Positions 50,915 through 60,123 of a stretch of DNA of 64,000 nt are shown piece by piece (position 1 is the stretch's first letter; each line of letters opens with the position of its first letter). The stretch covers positions 17,020 to 81,019 of the forward strand of contig CAZWCX010000014.1 in NCBI GenBank assembly GCA_964632945.1, written 5' to 3'. This stretch comes from CAZWCX01 sp964632945 (lineage in GTDB: Bacteria > Planctomycetota > MHYJ01 > WSZJ01 > CAZWCX01). The notes under the pieces are model-generated. The model had not been told where the DNA came from. It saw only the letters and a list, made by a program, of their open reading frames with translations, and searched no databases. The position numbers were made by a program, and so were the translations under genes.

Positions 50915-52507
50915 TCACCGCCTCTCGTCCCGCCCGCTCTCGGCGCCCAGGATCCCCTGGGCCCACTCCATTCCGCCGAGCGCCTCCGCATGCTCCTCGT
51001 CGTGCTTCAAGACCCGCGCGTACGCGTCCGCGGCTTCACTGGCTTTCCCCTGGCGCCGGTATTCGCGCGCCACGTCCAGGAGTCCTTCGACGAGACCCTT
51101 CCTGTGGAGGGAGCGGGACATCGTCACGCCGAAGATCGCGAGGCAGACCGCGACCGCGAGAAAAATCGCGGTGACGAGCGCCTTGCGGCTTCCGGCCGGC
51201 TTCACGGCCGGGTGGATCCCGGAGACCGGAGTTCCCTCGATCGGTTCGCCGTCCACGACGTGCTGGAGGTTCCGGGCCACGTCCGCGAGCGTCGCGTAGC
51301 GCTTCGTGGGATCCTTGCGTAGCATCCGCATGCAGACGGTCTCGAGGTCCGCCGGGATTCGCGGGTTCCTTGCGGTCGGCGGCAGGGGAGTGCACTCATT
51401 GATGGAGCGTAGGATCTGCCCGATCGTACGCCCCTGGAAGGGCAGGTCGCCGCAGATCAGCTCGTACAGGACGACGCCCAAGGAGAACTGGTCGCTCGCC
51501 GGACCGTGGAGCGAAGTCTCTCCGCTGGCCTGCTCCGGGCTCATGTAGGCCGGCGTGCCCACGACAGTGCCTTCTCGTGTGCTGCGTTCGGCGATCTGGC
51601 GCATCCCGCGCAGGTCGAACATCTGCTTGGCGAGCCCGAAGTCCATGATGAAGGGGCGGCCTTCGGTGTCCACGAGGATGTTGCTGGGCTTCACGTCCCG
51701 ATGGATCACGCCCTGGCGATGGGCGTAGTCGAGGGCCTCCGCCACGTCCCGAACGATTTCCAGCGCCGTGGGAAGGGGCAGAGGGCTGGCCGCGACCTTC
51801 TTGTCCAGCGAGATTCCGGCGACGTACTCCGTGGTGTAAAAGTGCTGCCCCTCGTGGGTGCCGACATCGTAGACGGCGACGATCTGCGGGTGGCGGAGCC
51901 GCGCGGAGGATCGGGCCTCCTTGACGAAGCGCTCCACTCCGCGGGGATCCTCGCCCAGATGCAGCGGTTGCTTCAGTGCGACGATGCGCTTGAGGTCGCG
52001 GTCCCATGCCTTCCAGACGACTCCCATCGCCCCATGCCCCAGTTCCTCGACCAGTCGGTACCGCCCGAACGGCTTGCCGAGCTGGTCGTGAATCTCCGTG
52101 ACCGGGCGCATCGGGGGTAGGATCTGCGTTGACCTCGCGTCCAGAGTCCCCACCCAGCGGGGCGAAACCAGGGGCCGTCCGCACTGCGTGCAGGTGGCGG
52201 ACCGGCTGGGGTCCCAGTTGCGGACGTTGTACGTAGCCTTGCAGGTGGCGCACTGGAGGATGTCCTTTCCCAGCAAGGCTAAGCCGTCGCGCACCTGCTC
52301 GGATCGCAGGACTCCCTTTTTTACGAGCACTTCGCCCAGGCGGATCGAAACGCCCTCGCGCAGCATCGTTTTCTGGGCGGCGAGGGCCTCGTCGAGTTGC
52401 GCCGGGGTCAGCAGACCCTCTCGGACGAGGGTGGATCCCAACTTATGGTCATCTCCTTCGGTGGAGGGGGGGGGGACTGGCGGGGGAGGAAGATTCGCTT
52501 CGCTCAC
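50915..52507 (-). CDS. Ser/Thr kinase with MshEN-like and zinc-ribbon N-terminus
   Basis: 530 residues from GTG 52507, with GGAGAG upstream. Residues about 24-80 (LGSTLVREGLLTPAQLDEALA, RLGEVLVKKGVLRSEQV) look like the repeated MshEN/GspE N-terminal motif. A zinc ribbon follows (C86xxC89, C106xxC109). The kinase domain (about 148-420) has LGHGAMGVVWKA, Lys179, VIHRDVKPSNILV, DFGLAKQ and GTPAYMSPEQASG, all intact. A membrane helix (about 440-460) and a short helical tail (ASEAADAYARVLKHDEEHAEAL, TPR-like) end the protein. Divergent from a kinase with the same N-terminal order of modules. Confidence 0.9.
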   Translation of the reverse strand: MSEANLPPPPVPPPSTEGDDHKLGSTLVREGLLTPAQLDEALAAQKTMLREGVSIRLGEVLVKKGVLRSEQVRDGLALLGKDILQCATCKATYNVRNWDPSRSATCTQCGRPLVSPRWVGTLDARSTQILPPMRPVTEIHDQLGKPFGRYRLVEELGHGAMGVVWKAWDRDLKRIVALKQPLHLGEDPRGVERFVKEARSSARLRHPQIVAVYDVGTHEGQHFYTTEYVAGISLDKKVAASPLPLPTALEIVRDVAEALDYAHRQGVIHRDVKPSNILVDTEGRPFIMDFGLAKQMFDLRGMRQIAERSTREGTVVGTPAYMSPEQASGETSLHGPASDQFSLGVVLYELICGDLPFQGRTIGQILRSINECTPLPPTARNPRIPADLETVCMRMLRKDPTKRYATLADVARNLQHVVDGEPIEGTPVSGIHPAVKPAGSRKALVTAIFLAVAVCLAIFGVTMSRSLHRKGLVEGLLDVAREYRRQGKASEAADAYARVLKHDEEHAEALGGMEWAQGILGAESGRDERR

Positions 52508-52804
52508 GAGAGTCTCTCCGTACTTCTCGGGGGGAAGGCTGTGTTCTGGTCGATCACAACGTCCGGGACCGTATCAGATCCGGATGAAGGTGGCCATCAT
52601 TCTCCATCGGGGTACACCTCGAATCGGCGATGGTGGTCGCCCCGATATGGCTGTTTCCCAGGCCTTCCTTTCGCGCCTCCCGCCTTTACCGGTCGAGTTG
52701 CGACGGGCCTGCCCCAGTTAGGGGAGAGCGAATTCGACGAGGAGATTGACTCCCCCTTCTCGGGACCCTAGGATGGGCGCATCCGTCGGATCGGAGATGC
52801 CTTC
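52508..52804. other. Divergent region between two kinase genes
   Basis: 297 bases without a gene. It contains the promoter for the rightward kinases (separate entry). The leftward promoter was not identified with confidence. Confidence 0.4.
52747..52775 (+). promoter_or_regulatory. Sigma70-like promoter of the rightward kinase pair
   Basis: TTGACT (52747-52752), a 17-base spacer and TAGGAT (52770-52775), 30 bases before the ATG. Confidence 0.6.
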
Positions 52805-54163
52805 ATGTCGGAACGCTCGAGCCCAGCGCCGACCGGGGGTGAGGAGCGTTACCTCGCCTCCGCCGTGGAGCGCGGATATCTGAAAAGGGCCGACGTCCAG
52901 GAATTCCTCGCGGAGCACGCGCGGGCGGAGCGCTTCTTTGGCCGCTTCGTGGCGTTCGCCCAGCTCCTGCATCAGCATCGGTGGATCACGGAGGACCAGT
53001 TCCGGGTTCTTCAGGAGGCGACCCGCCGGCATATCCTGCTCTGCCCGGATTGCTGGGGGCGAACCAACGTGTTCGGCCTCCAACCGCGCCAGTCCTTCGC
53101 CTGCAACAAGTGCGGGGGACGCATGGAGGTTCCCGCGGACGACCATGCGGAAGTGCTGACGCGCGCCTCGCCCCCCGTGGATCCCCACGCGACCGTGCGG
53201 CCGCAGGATCCGACTTCCGCGAGCAGGGGAGGTCTCGAGTCGTATCGACAGCACGAGGCCTCCCTTCGTCTGCGCGGATTCGAGATCCTCGCCCACGCGG
53301 GTGCCGGCGGTATGGGCGACGTATACAAGGGACGTCTCCTGCCGCACGGTCGGATGGTCGCGATCAAGCTTTTGCACAAGCCGCTGACCGGGGACGCGCG
53401 CATCGTGCGGCGGTTCTTCCGGGAGTTCCGCGCGGCCGCCGCGGTGGCCCATCCGAACGTCGTGCAAATTCACCATGCCGGATACTCGGCGCCGTCCTAC
53501 TTCCTGGTGATGCAGTGGGTGGACGGCGAGGACCTCGCGAGCGTCGTGCGACGGACCGGGGCCCTCACGCCGCACCGGGCCCTGGCGGTGACGTTCGAGG
53601 CGGGACTTGCGCTCGCGGCCATCCATGAGCAGAAAATCGTCCATCGCGACGTGAAACCCGCGAACCTGATCCAGCGGCCCGACGGCACCGTGTGCCTGAC
53701 AGACTTCGGCTTGGTGCGCCGCAGCGGCTCGGAGATCTCCGCCGCCCTGACCGAAACGGGCGAAATCCTGGGCACGATCCAGTACCTGCCGCCCGAGCAA
53801 CTCGCCGATTCGAGGGCGGTTACCGCGAAGAGCGACGTCTACGCGCTGGGGGCCACCCTCTACCACCTCGTGACGGGTCGGATGCCGTTCGCCGGCGCGC
53901 ACTGGACCCACGTCATGGCGCAGGTCGCGAAGGGACACGTGCCCCGTCTCGGGGCGGAGGCCGGGGAGCATTCCCCGGAGCTGGTCGCATTGGTGCACGG
54001 GATGATGGAAGCGGACCCCGACCGTCGGCTCGACCTGGACGAGGCCCTGGCCGGGCTCCACCGCCTGATGCGACGGCCGCTCGGCGTGGCTGGTGCGTCG
54101 GACGCGGAGGACACGGACGTGCCCCAGCCGAGGCGGCGATCGAGTTCGGACGGCCCGCGATGA
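52805..54163 (+). CDS. Ser/Thr protein kinase with N-terminal zinc ribbon, soluble
   Basis: 452 residues. The N-terminus (about 13-75; YLASAVERGYLKRADVQEFLAEH, RWITEDQFRVLQEAT) parallels the MshEN-like region of the divergent kinase, followed by a zinc ribbon (C80xxC83, C100xxC103). The kinase domain (about 157-420) has AGAGGMGDVYKG, the Lys in MVAIKLLHK, IVHRDVKPANLI, DFGLVRR and GTIQYLPPEQLAD. No membrane helix or extracytoplasmic domain follows, so it should be cytoplasmic. Its stop overlaps the start of the giant kinase gene by four bases (ATGA), which suggests that the two kinases act together. Confidence 0.9.
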   Translation: MSERSSPAPTGGEERYLASAVERGYLKRADVQEFLAEHARAERFFGRFVAFAQLLHQHRWITEDQFRVLQEATRRHILLCPDCWGRTNVFGLQPRQSFACNKCGGRMEVPADDHAEVLTRASPPVDPHATVRPQDPTSASRGGLESYRQHEASLRLRGFEILAHAGAGGMGDVYKGRLLPHGRMVAIKLLHKPLTGDARIVRRFFREFRAAAAVAHPNVVQIHHAGYSAPSYFLVMQWVDGEDLASVVRRTGALTPHRALAVTFEAGLALAAIHEQKIVHRDVKPANLIQRPDGTVCLTDFGLVRRSGSEISAALTETGEILGTIQYLPPEQLADSRAVTAKSDVYALGATLYHLVTGRMPFAGAHWTHVMAQVAKGHVPRLGAEAGEHSPELVALVHGMMEADPDRRLDLDEALAGLHRLMRRPLGVAGASDAEDTDVPQPRRRSSSDGPR

Positions 54164-57100
54164 ACCACCCCGAGCCGCCGTGGGCGGGACCGGCGCTGGA
54201 AGCGGTCGCCGCGAAATTCGGCGTGCCCGCGGCGGAGATCGAGGAGTGCCTGCGCATCCGGGCCGGCGGTTCCTCCGCGATGGAGCGTACCCTACTCGAA
54301 GCCGATGCGACGCGGCTGGACGACCTCCGCGGACGACCGCTGGCCGAGGTCCTCGCAAGCCGGAATGTCCTCCCCCTCGATCTCGCCCGGGCGCTGGAGG
54401 ATGCCCTGTTCCCGTCACGCCCTGCAGCGGGGGGGGAAACCCAGGATCCGATCCTCCTCGGGCCGGTGAGTCCGTCCGCGGGCGAGGCACCCCAGGTCGC
54501 GGCGGCGAAGATCGGCCGCTATACGCTCCGGCGTGAACTCGGGCGGGGTGGGATGGGAATCGTCTACCTCGCACACGATCCCGAGCTGAAGCGGGACGTC
54601 GCGTTGAAGGTGCTTCCGGCCGGTACCGCCCACCGGGATCAGATCGTCCGCTTCCGCCGGGAGGCGGAGGCGGCGGCGAAGCTCTCCCACCCGCGGATCG
54701 TGTCCACGTACGACGTCGGGTTCGCCGACGGACGCCACTACATTACGATGGAGCTCGTGAACGGCGGGAGCCTCGCCCAGCGCATCCGCGAACGCGGGCG
54801 GCTGGCGCCGCGGGAGGCGCTCGAGGTGATGCGGGAGGTCGCCCGCGGGCTTGCGGCGGCGCATGCGCTTGGGATCGTGCACCGGGACATGAAGCCGGAG
54901 AACGTCCTGCTGGAAGGAGAAGGGCTCGACCGCCCCAAGATCGCGGACTTCGGGCTCGCCCGTGTGGTGGAGGAAGGCGGCGACGGCCCGCGGCTCACGG
55001 CGACCCAGGCGGTGATGGGCACGGCTTCGTACATGGCCCCGGAGCAGGCGGCTGGGGAAACCGACCGCATCGACGCGCAGAGCGACGTCTATGCTCTCGG
55101 CTCCATGCTGTACGAGGCGCTGATCGGCCACCCTCCGTACGGCGGGCGTTCCTCGATGGAGGTGATCCTCCAGAAGCTCGTGCGGGAGCCCGACCCGCCG
55201 CGCAAGAAACTCCCCGCCCTGGCGCGCGACGTCGAGACGATCGTACTGAAGGCGATGGAGCGGGAGAAGGAACGGCGCTATGCGGGGGCGCTGGCCTTCG
55301 CCGACGACATCGACCGCTATCTCGCCGGGGAGATGATTCTGGCGCGGCCCGTCTCCGCGGCGTATCGCGGCTGGCGGGCGATTTCGCGACATCGGGGGAT
55401 GGTTCTCGCTTCGATCGCGGCCGCCGTGGCGATCGCGTTTACGGGGGCGCTGCCGACGATTCGCGAGGCGCTCGCGGCGCGCTCGGCCGCGCGCGAACGC
55501 GTGGCGCGGGAGGGTGAGTCCGCCGGGCTGCTCGCACGGGCGCGCGCGGCGCTCGAGCGGCGGGAGCCCGGGGAGGCCGCGGCCGCCGCACGCGCTCTGG
55601 TCGAACGGTTCGAGGCGGACGCCGCCCGCGGCGAGCGTCACCCCCTGCCCGCCGCGCACGAAGTCCTGGCGCAGGTGCATGCGCTGAAGAACGAGCCGCG
55701 GGCCGCCCTGGTCGAGCGATTCCGGGCCTATCGCGCCGCGATCGGGGCCGACGACGCGGGAGACTACCTGCTCGCCGCCGGCCGCGAACTGACGCTCCAA
55801 TCCCGCTTCGACCTCGCGATTTCCCTGCTCTCGCGCGTGCTCGCGCAGGGAGGTCCGGCGACCGCGGACGCCCGGTACTGGACGGGGCGCGCCCGGGAGG
55901 GCAAGTTCGAGTTCGCCGCCGCCGCGGCCGACCTCGCCCACGCCGCCGCAGACCCCTCCTTGTCCCCGGAGCTGACCGCCGATGCCGCCGCCCATCGCGA
56001 CTTTTGCGCGCGATTCGCCCGCACCCTCCCCCTGGCGTTCCGGGCCCGCCATCTCCAGGCGGTCGATCTCGACGGCGACGGCCGCGCGGAGCTGCTGGGC
56101 CGTTTCGACGACGAGGTGTTCACCGGGGTCCTGCGCGGCGGAGAATGGGTCGAGACTCTCCGCTTTCGCCTCCAATCCGGCACGCTGACGGCCCGCGAAG
56201 TCACGGCCGTCGCGGTGGTCGGGCTTGCGGGCGATCGCCGGTCCATGCTCGTCCACTCCGCCGGTGACGCGGAACAACGGCGCGGGCGCATCTGGCTCCA
56301 TCGTTTCGAGGCCGAGGGGCCGCGCGAGGTCGCGACCGCGGAACTCGAGGCTCCGGCGCAGGCCTTCGCCGCCGCCGACCTGGACGGAGACGGCCGGGCC
56401 GAGCTGCTCGTCGGGACCGGCGATTACGAGCGGTCCATCCGCGCGTACCGCTGGAACGAGTCGGCCGGAACGCTGTCGCTGATCGGCCGCAGCGGCGCGG
56501 GCGGAAACGTCCGCGGCTTGGTCGCGGCGGACTTCGACGGGGAACGAGGCGACGAGGTCGCGGTCGTGGCAGGGCCGTGGGGCGCGTACGGAGTCTCGCT
56601 GTGGCGATGGGACCCGGAGCGAAGGGCCCTGGAACGTACGCAGGCCGTGGGGCTGGGCGAGCCGTTCTCCCATTGCCGCCTCGAACGGGCGGGCGAACCT
56701 CCCGACGTCGTCGTGGGCGTGGACTGGACCGTCCCGCACTTGGATCCGCTTCGGGCGCGCCTGGGGATGGACGCGATCCGGAAAAACTTCCGTCCGTCGG
56801 GCGTCTACCGGGTGAGGATTCCGCGCGGGCGGCCGATCGAGGTGCTGCCCCTGGCCGCCGACGCCTGGGAGGATTCCGCGAGCGGCGAAGCGCCCGCCTG
56901 GGCGGTCGCGAGGATCCGCGCGCCGGCCGGAGACCTGTTGCTCTGCAAGCGCCGGCCGCTCGACCGGGGCGGCGGCGAGGGATCTCCGAACGTACACGTG
57001 ATCCCGGCAGAGGGGGCCGCACAGCCGTTTCTGACCGCCCGGTGCGAGGAGCCGTGGACCACCATGGATCCCCGCCAGCAGCCCGTGCTCGGTTTCGACG

Positions 57101-59040
57101 CCGACGGCGACGGCTCGGACGAGCTGTTGCTGGGCAACCCCGCGAGCCACTCGTGGACCCTGCGCGCTGCCGTGTCCGTGGACGCGCTGCTCGCCGCAGG
57201 GGCGGGTCCGCCGGCGCCGACGACCGCAGCCGCGTCAGCGCAACTGGAGGAGGACCCGCACCTCGAACACGCAGACGATCTCTTCCGGGCCGAGTTGCCG
57301 GAGGAGGCCCTGGGCGTCTTCCGGTCGGCGCGCGCGAAAGAGGTTCTCTCCGTGGCGGACGCGACGCGCGCCGCAGTGGGGGTCGTCGATGCGCTGGCCC
57401 GTCTCGGCCGCCCGGAGGAGATGGCGGCGGCCGCGGAGGAGGAGGCGGCCCGCGACGAACGCGTCGGTCGCGCCGCGCTCGCAACCGCCCTGATGCACCT
57501 GGAAGAGGCGGGCCGTTGGAGGGAAGCCGTCCGCGTGAGCGCCTGTCTGCTCCAGTGCGCCACCCTGCCCCCGCGGGAGCGGAAGGCGCGGTCCGCGCGC
57601 CACGAAGAACTGCAGTCGCTGGCGGAGTGGCGCGTCGGGACGGGTCTGGCCGGAGCGCACGCGCCGGCGGCGGATTGGGTGGCGACTTCGCCGCTGTTTG
57701 CGCGCAGGGAGGCGGACGGCTCGTGGGCGATCCGGGTGGACTCGCCCAATCGCGGGGACGTGTTGGCGGCCCCGTTCGCCAATGTGGGCGCCAGCTGGCG
57801 GGTTGCCGCCACCCTGTCCGTTCGGCGGCAGGACTGGGGCACCGGGATCGACCTCTGGGTCAAGGACGCCGACCCCGTCCACCTCGGATCGGCCCCGGCG
57901 CGTTCGCTGCAAGTGAACTGCAGCGGCGAGTCCTCGTTGCCGACGAGGTGGCTCTGCTTGCGCAGTCCCTCTGCGGCTCGCGAACTGTGGAGCGGCAGCG
58001 CCGCCTGGGGCGATCCGCTGGCGCTCTCGCTCACCTTCGTTGCGCACCGGGGAACTCTGGAAGGTGAGGCGCGGGAGCCGGGGCCGTCGCCCACGGCGTA
58101 CGCTGCGAACATCTCCTCGAGAATCCCGGAGGGCGGCACGGTCTGGGTCGGGCTCAGCGCCCACGCCGACGTCGGCTCGACCGGGCAGTCGGGCAGGTTC
58201 GCGATCCCCGAGTGGCGGTTCGAGAGCGCCGCGGAGGGAGTCGTGCCCGTGGCGATCGCGCCGCAGACCGCCGCGGAGCACCTGATGCTGGCGAACGGAC
58301 GGTTTCTCGGCGGCCGTCTGGCCGACGCGAAGGCGCTGTACGACCGCGCCGTCGTCCTCGCGGACTTGGAGGCCGACAAGGAAGAAGCCGCGCGCGCCTG
58401 CGGACTGCCCTCGGTCTGGGATCGGCCGGTCGCCGGGGACATCGTGCGCTGGGCGGCAGTCGATGCGCGACTGTACCGGGGGCTTGTGCGAGCCCATCTG
58501 GGGGACGCGGACGGGGCACAGGCGGACCTTCGGGCCGCCTGGGAGCGCTCGACGGATCGCGTGCGCGCGCTGCTGCGCAGATATGGCGCCGGCCTGCGCG
58601 ACCGACCGGGGGACGGGGCGACCCTGGCGCGATTCTGGCGCGAGCGTGCCGGGGACCCCGAGGGCGAGACTCGGCGGGCCTGGGCGCGAGAGACGGCCGG
58701 CGACCTCGGCGTCGCCTGCGCCGAGGCGCTGATCGAGGGCGTGGCGTTCGTCCCGCTCCCGCGCGTGCGCATCCTCCGCCTGGCCGACGATGGCGCGGGC
58801 GCGGTGGCGGGACTCCGCGTCGGCGACTTCGTGCTCGCGTGCGAGGGAGCGCGCATCGAACGCGTCGCGGACCTGCGCGCCGCCATGGAAAGGGCGCGCG
58901 CGGCCGGACGGAAAAACGTCGTCCTGACCCTGCGCCGGGATGCCCGCGAGTTCCCCGCCGAGGTCCCCGTCGGTCCGCTCGGCATCGCGGCTGAGGAAAT
59001 CGAGGAGATTCGCGCCCGGATGGAAGGCGAGGACGATTGA
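54160..59040 (+). CDS. Giant composite Ser/Thr kinase with FG-GAP, laminin-like, TPR and PDZ regions
   Basis: 1626 residues. The N-terminal 100 residues repeat the motif seen in the two neighbouring kinases (LAEVLASRNVLPLDLARALED). The kinase domain is 121-390 (LGRGGMGIVYLA, Lys150, HRDMKPEN at 241-248, DFG at 263) and all catalytic residues are present. A membrane helix lies at about 413-432. Outside the cell follow TPR-like helices, an FG-GAP/VCBS region with calcium-type loops (DLDGDGRAELLG, DLDGDGRAELLVG, DADGDGSDELLLG), a LamG-like beta-sandwich (about 1165-1370), more TPR helices and a PDZ domain at the C-terminus (VAGLRVGDFVLACEGARIERV). A receptor kinase for surface signals or proteins is inferred. 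Confidence 0.88.
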   Translation: MNHPEPPWAGPALEAVAAKFGVPAAEIEECLRIRAGGSSAMERTLLEADATRLDDLRGRPLAEVLASRNVLPLDLARALEDALFPSRPAAGGETQDPILLGPVSPSAGEAPQVAAAKIGRYTLRRELGRGGMGIVYLAHDPELKRDVALKVLPAGTAHRDQIVRFRREAEAAAKLSHPRIVSTYDVGFADGRHYITMELVNGGSLAQRIRERGRLAPREALEVMREVARGLAAAHALGIVHRDMKPENVLLEGEGLDRPKIADFGLARVVEEGGDGPRLTATQAVMGTASYMAPEQAAGETDRIDAQSDVYALGSMLYEALIGHPPYGGRSSMEVILQKLVREPDPPRKKLPALARDVETIVLKAMEREKERRYAGALAFADDIDRYLAGEMILARPVSAAYRGWRAISRHRGMVLASIAAAVAIAFTGALPTIREALAARSAARERVAREGESAGLLARARAALERREPGEAAAAARALVERFEADAARGERHPLPAAHEVLAQVHALKNEPRAALVERFRAYRAAIGADDAGDYLLAAGRELTLQSRFDLAISLLSRVLAQGGPATADARYWTGRAREGKFEFAAAAADLAHAAADPSLSPELTADAAAHRDFCARFARTLPLAFRARHLQAVDLDGDGRAELLGRFDDEVFTGVLRGGEWVETLRFRLQSGTLTAREVTAVAVVGLAGDRRSMLVHSAGDAEQRRGRIWLHRFEAEGPREVATAELEAPAQAFAAADLDGDGRAELLVGTGDYERSIRAYRWNESAGTLSLIGRSGAGGNVRGLVAADFDGERGDEVAVVAGPWGAYGVSLWRWDPERRALERTQAVGLGEPFSHCRLERAGEPPDVVVGVDWTVPHLDPLRARLGMDAIRKNFRPSGVYRVRIPRGRPIEVLPLAADAWEDSASGEAPAWAVARIRAPAGDLLLCKRRPLDRGGGEGSPNVHVIPAEGAAQPFLTARCEEPWTTMDPRQQPVLGFDADGDGSDELLLGNPASHSWTLRAAVSVDALLAAGAGPPAPTTAAASAQLEEDPHLEHADDLFRAELPEEALGVFRSARAKEVLSVADATRAAVGVVDALARLGRPEEMAAAAEEEAARDERVGRAALATALMHLEEAGRWREAVRVSACLLQCATLPPRERKARSARHEELQSLAEWRVGTGLAGAHAPAADWVATSPLFARREADGSWAIRVDSPNRGDVLAAPFANVGASWRVAATLSVRRQDWGTGIDLWVKDADPVHLGSAPARSLQVNCSGESSLPTRWLCLRSPSAARELWSGSAAWGDPLALSLTFVAHRGTLEGEAREPGPSPTAYAANISSRIPEGGTVWVGLSAHADVGSTGQSGRFAIPEWRFESAAEGVVPVAIAPQTAAEHLMLANGRFLGGRLADAKALYDRAVVLADLEADKEEAARACGLPSVWDRPVAGDIVRWAAVDARLYRGLVRAHLGDADGAQADLRAAWERSTDRVRALLRRYGAGLRDRPGDGATLARFWRERAGDPEGETRRAWARETAGDLGVACAEALIEGVAFVPLPRVRILRLADDGAGAVAGLRVGDFVLACEGARIERVADLRAAMERARAAGRKNVVLTLRRDAREFPAEVPVGPLGIAAEEIEEIRARMEGEDD

Positions 59041-59058
59041 GATCGGGAACCGCCGTCC

Positions 59059-59646
59059 TCACGGAGGCGTCAGGTCCCGCAGCCGACGAATCGCGCGGTG
59101 AAGCAGAACTCGCACGTACCCTTCGCGAATATTCAGTTTCCTCGCGATGCGCCGATGGGATTGTCCGCTCAGGCGGAGTTCCAGCGTTTTTCGCATGCGC
59201 GGCGGGAGGTCCCGAATGGAGAGCCGCACCCAGTCGGACATCGGGATCGCCGCAGGCTCCTCGCCGTCCTCCGTTCCCGCCGCTGCCGCTTGGTGCATCT
59301 CGCGCAATCGGACCATCGCCCGCCGGCGCCGCCCGTCCCGTCGTTGCAGACTGATGGCCTGATTCAGGCCCGCCCTCATGATGTAGCCGATCAGGGCACG
59401 CGCATTCGGGAAGGCAGGCGGCCGGCCGGCGACGTGGGCCAGCAATGTGCGGGCGACGGCGTCCTGGTAGCAGTCCTCCGCGTCGTGCCACCCGAGTCCG
59501 AGTCCGCGGATCAGCCAGGAGACGGTGGCGGTCCTCGTGCTGTTGAGAACTTCCACCCAGGCGTCGGGACTCCGTGGACGACGGCGCAGGACGATCAGCG
59601 CATTTTCCAGTGGGTCGAGGGATTTTTCCGCGGTCTTTCGTCTCAC
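59059..59646 (-). CDS. ECF-type sigma70 factor
   Basis: 195 residues from a GTG at 59646. Region 2 is represented by WHDAEDCYQDAVARTLLAHV and region 4 by LPPRMRKTLELRLSGQSHRRIARKLNIREGYVRVLLHRAIRRLR, a clear helix-turn-helix for the -35 box. The linker holds a Gly/Glu stretch. No anti-sigma factor gene is adjacent; planctomycete ECF factors are often linked to Ser/Thr kinases instead, and a large kinase gene ends 18 bases away on the other strand. Control by that kinase is inferred from this context only. Confidence 0.85.
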   Translation of the reverse strand: MRRKTAEKSLDPLENALIVLRRRPRSPDAWVEVLNSTRTATVSWLIRGLGLGWHDAEDCYQDAVARTLLAHVAGRPPAFPNARALIGYIMRAGLNQAISLQRRDGRRRRAMVRLREMHQAAAAGTEDGEEPAAIPMSDWVRLSIRDLPPRMRKTLELRLSGQSHRRIARKLNIREGYVRVLLHRAIRRLRDLTPP

Positions 59647-60123
59647 GCGCTGCTCCCGACATTCGTTGTCGAGGAGGTATGCCGCGTGACCGACCGGCGC
59701 TTTCTCGTCCCGTCCGAGAAATCAACCAGATCTGCACTGCGTTCGGGATCCCCCCCCCCGCACCACGGATGGCTTGATGCAGTAGAACGCCCGCGACACC
59801 TCGGCGTTACATCCGGGCGGGTGCATCGGAGCGAGCGCGTCCGATTCCCTGGCTCCGCAGTCGCGGCGCCGGCGTCCTCGTGTTTCGCGCGGCGGCGACT
59901 GCGCCCCGGGCTGATGGGGGGGCTTCCTCAATATGTTGTGGGAAAAGAGGTAGCGTACTCTCGAGGCGGAAGGCGTAACGATTCGTGGGGGGGCGGCGTT
60001 CTTCTCGTACGATTCTCTCTTGAGCCCGTTCTTGCGGCCTCCTACCAACCGATCCTTACCGGCCGCGCGGTGTTCTCTGACCGACCCTGATCCGGGGGGA
60101 GTCGTCATCGGGAGGGCGTGATT
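59647..60123. other. Intergenic region between ECF sigma gene and PKD protein gene
   Basis: About 480 bases with no convincing gene. The segment near 59930-59990 is locally less GC-rich (atgttgtgggaaaagaggta). A weak TTGAGC/TACCAA pair with 17-base spacing near 60020 could be a promoter for the PKD gene. No inverted repeat of note. Confidence 0.4.

Noticed and set aside
54415..57150. Long minus-strand frame opposite the giant kinase
   Set aside because: Shadow frame; the plus-strand product has intact kinase and FG-GAP motifs across this interval.
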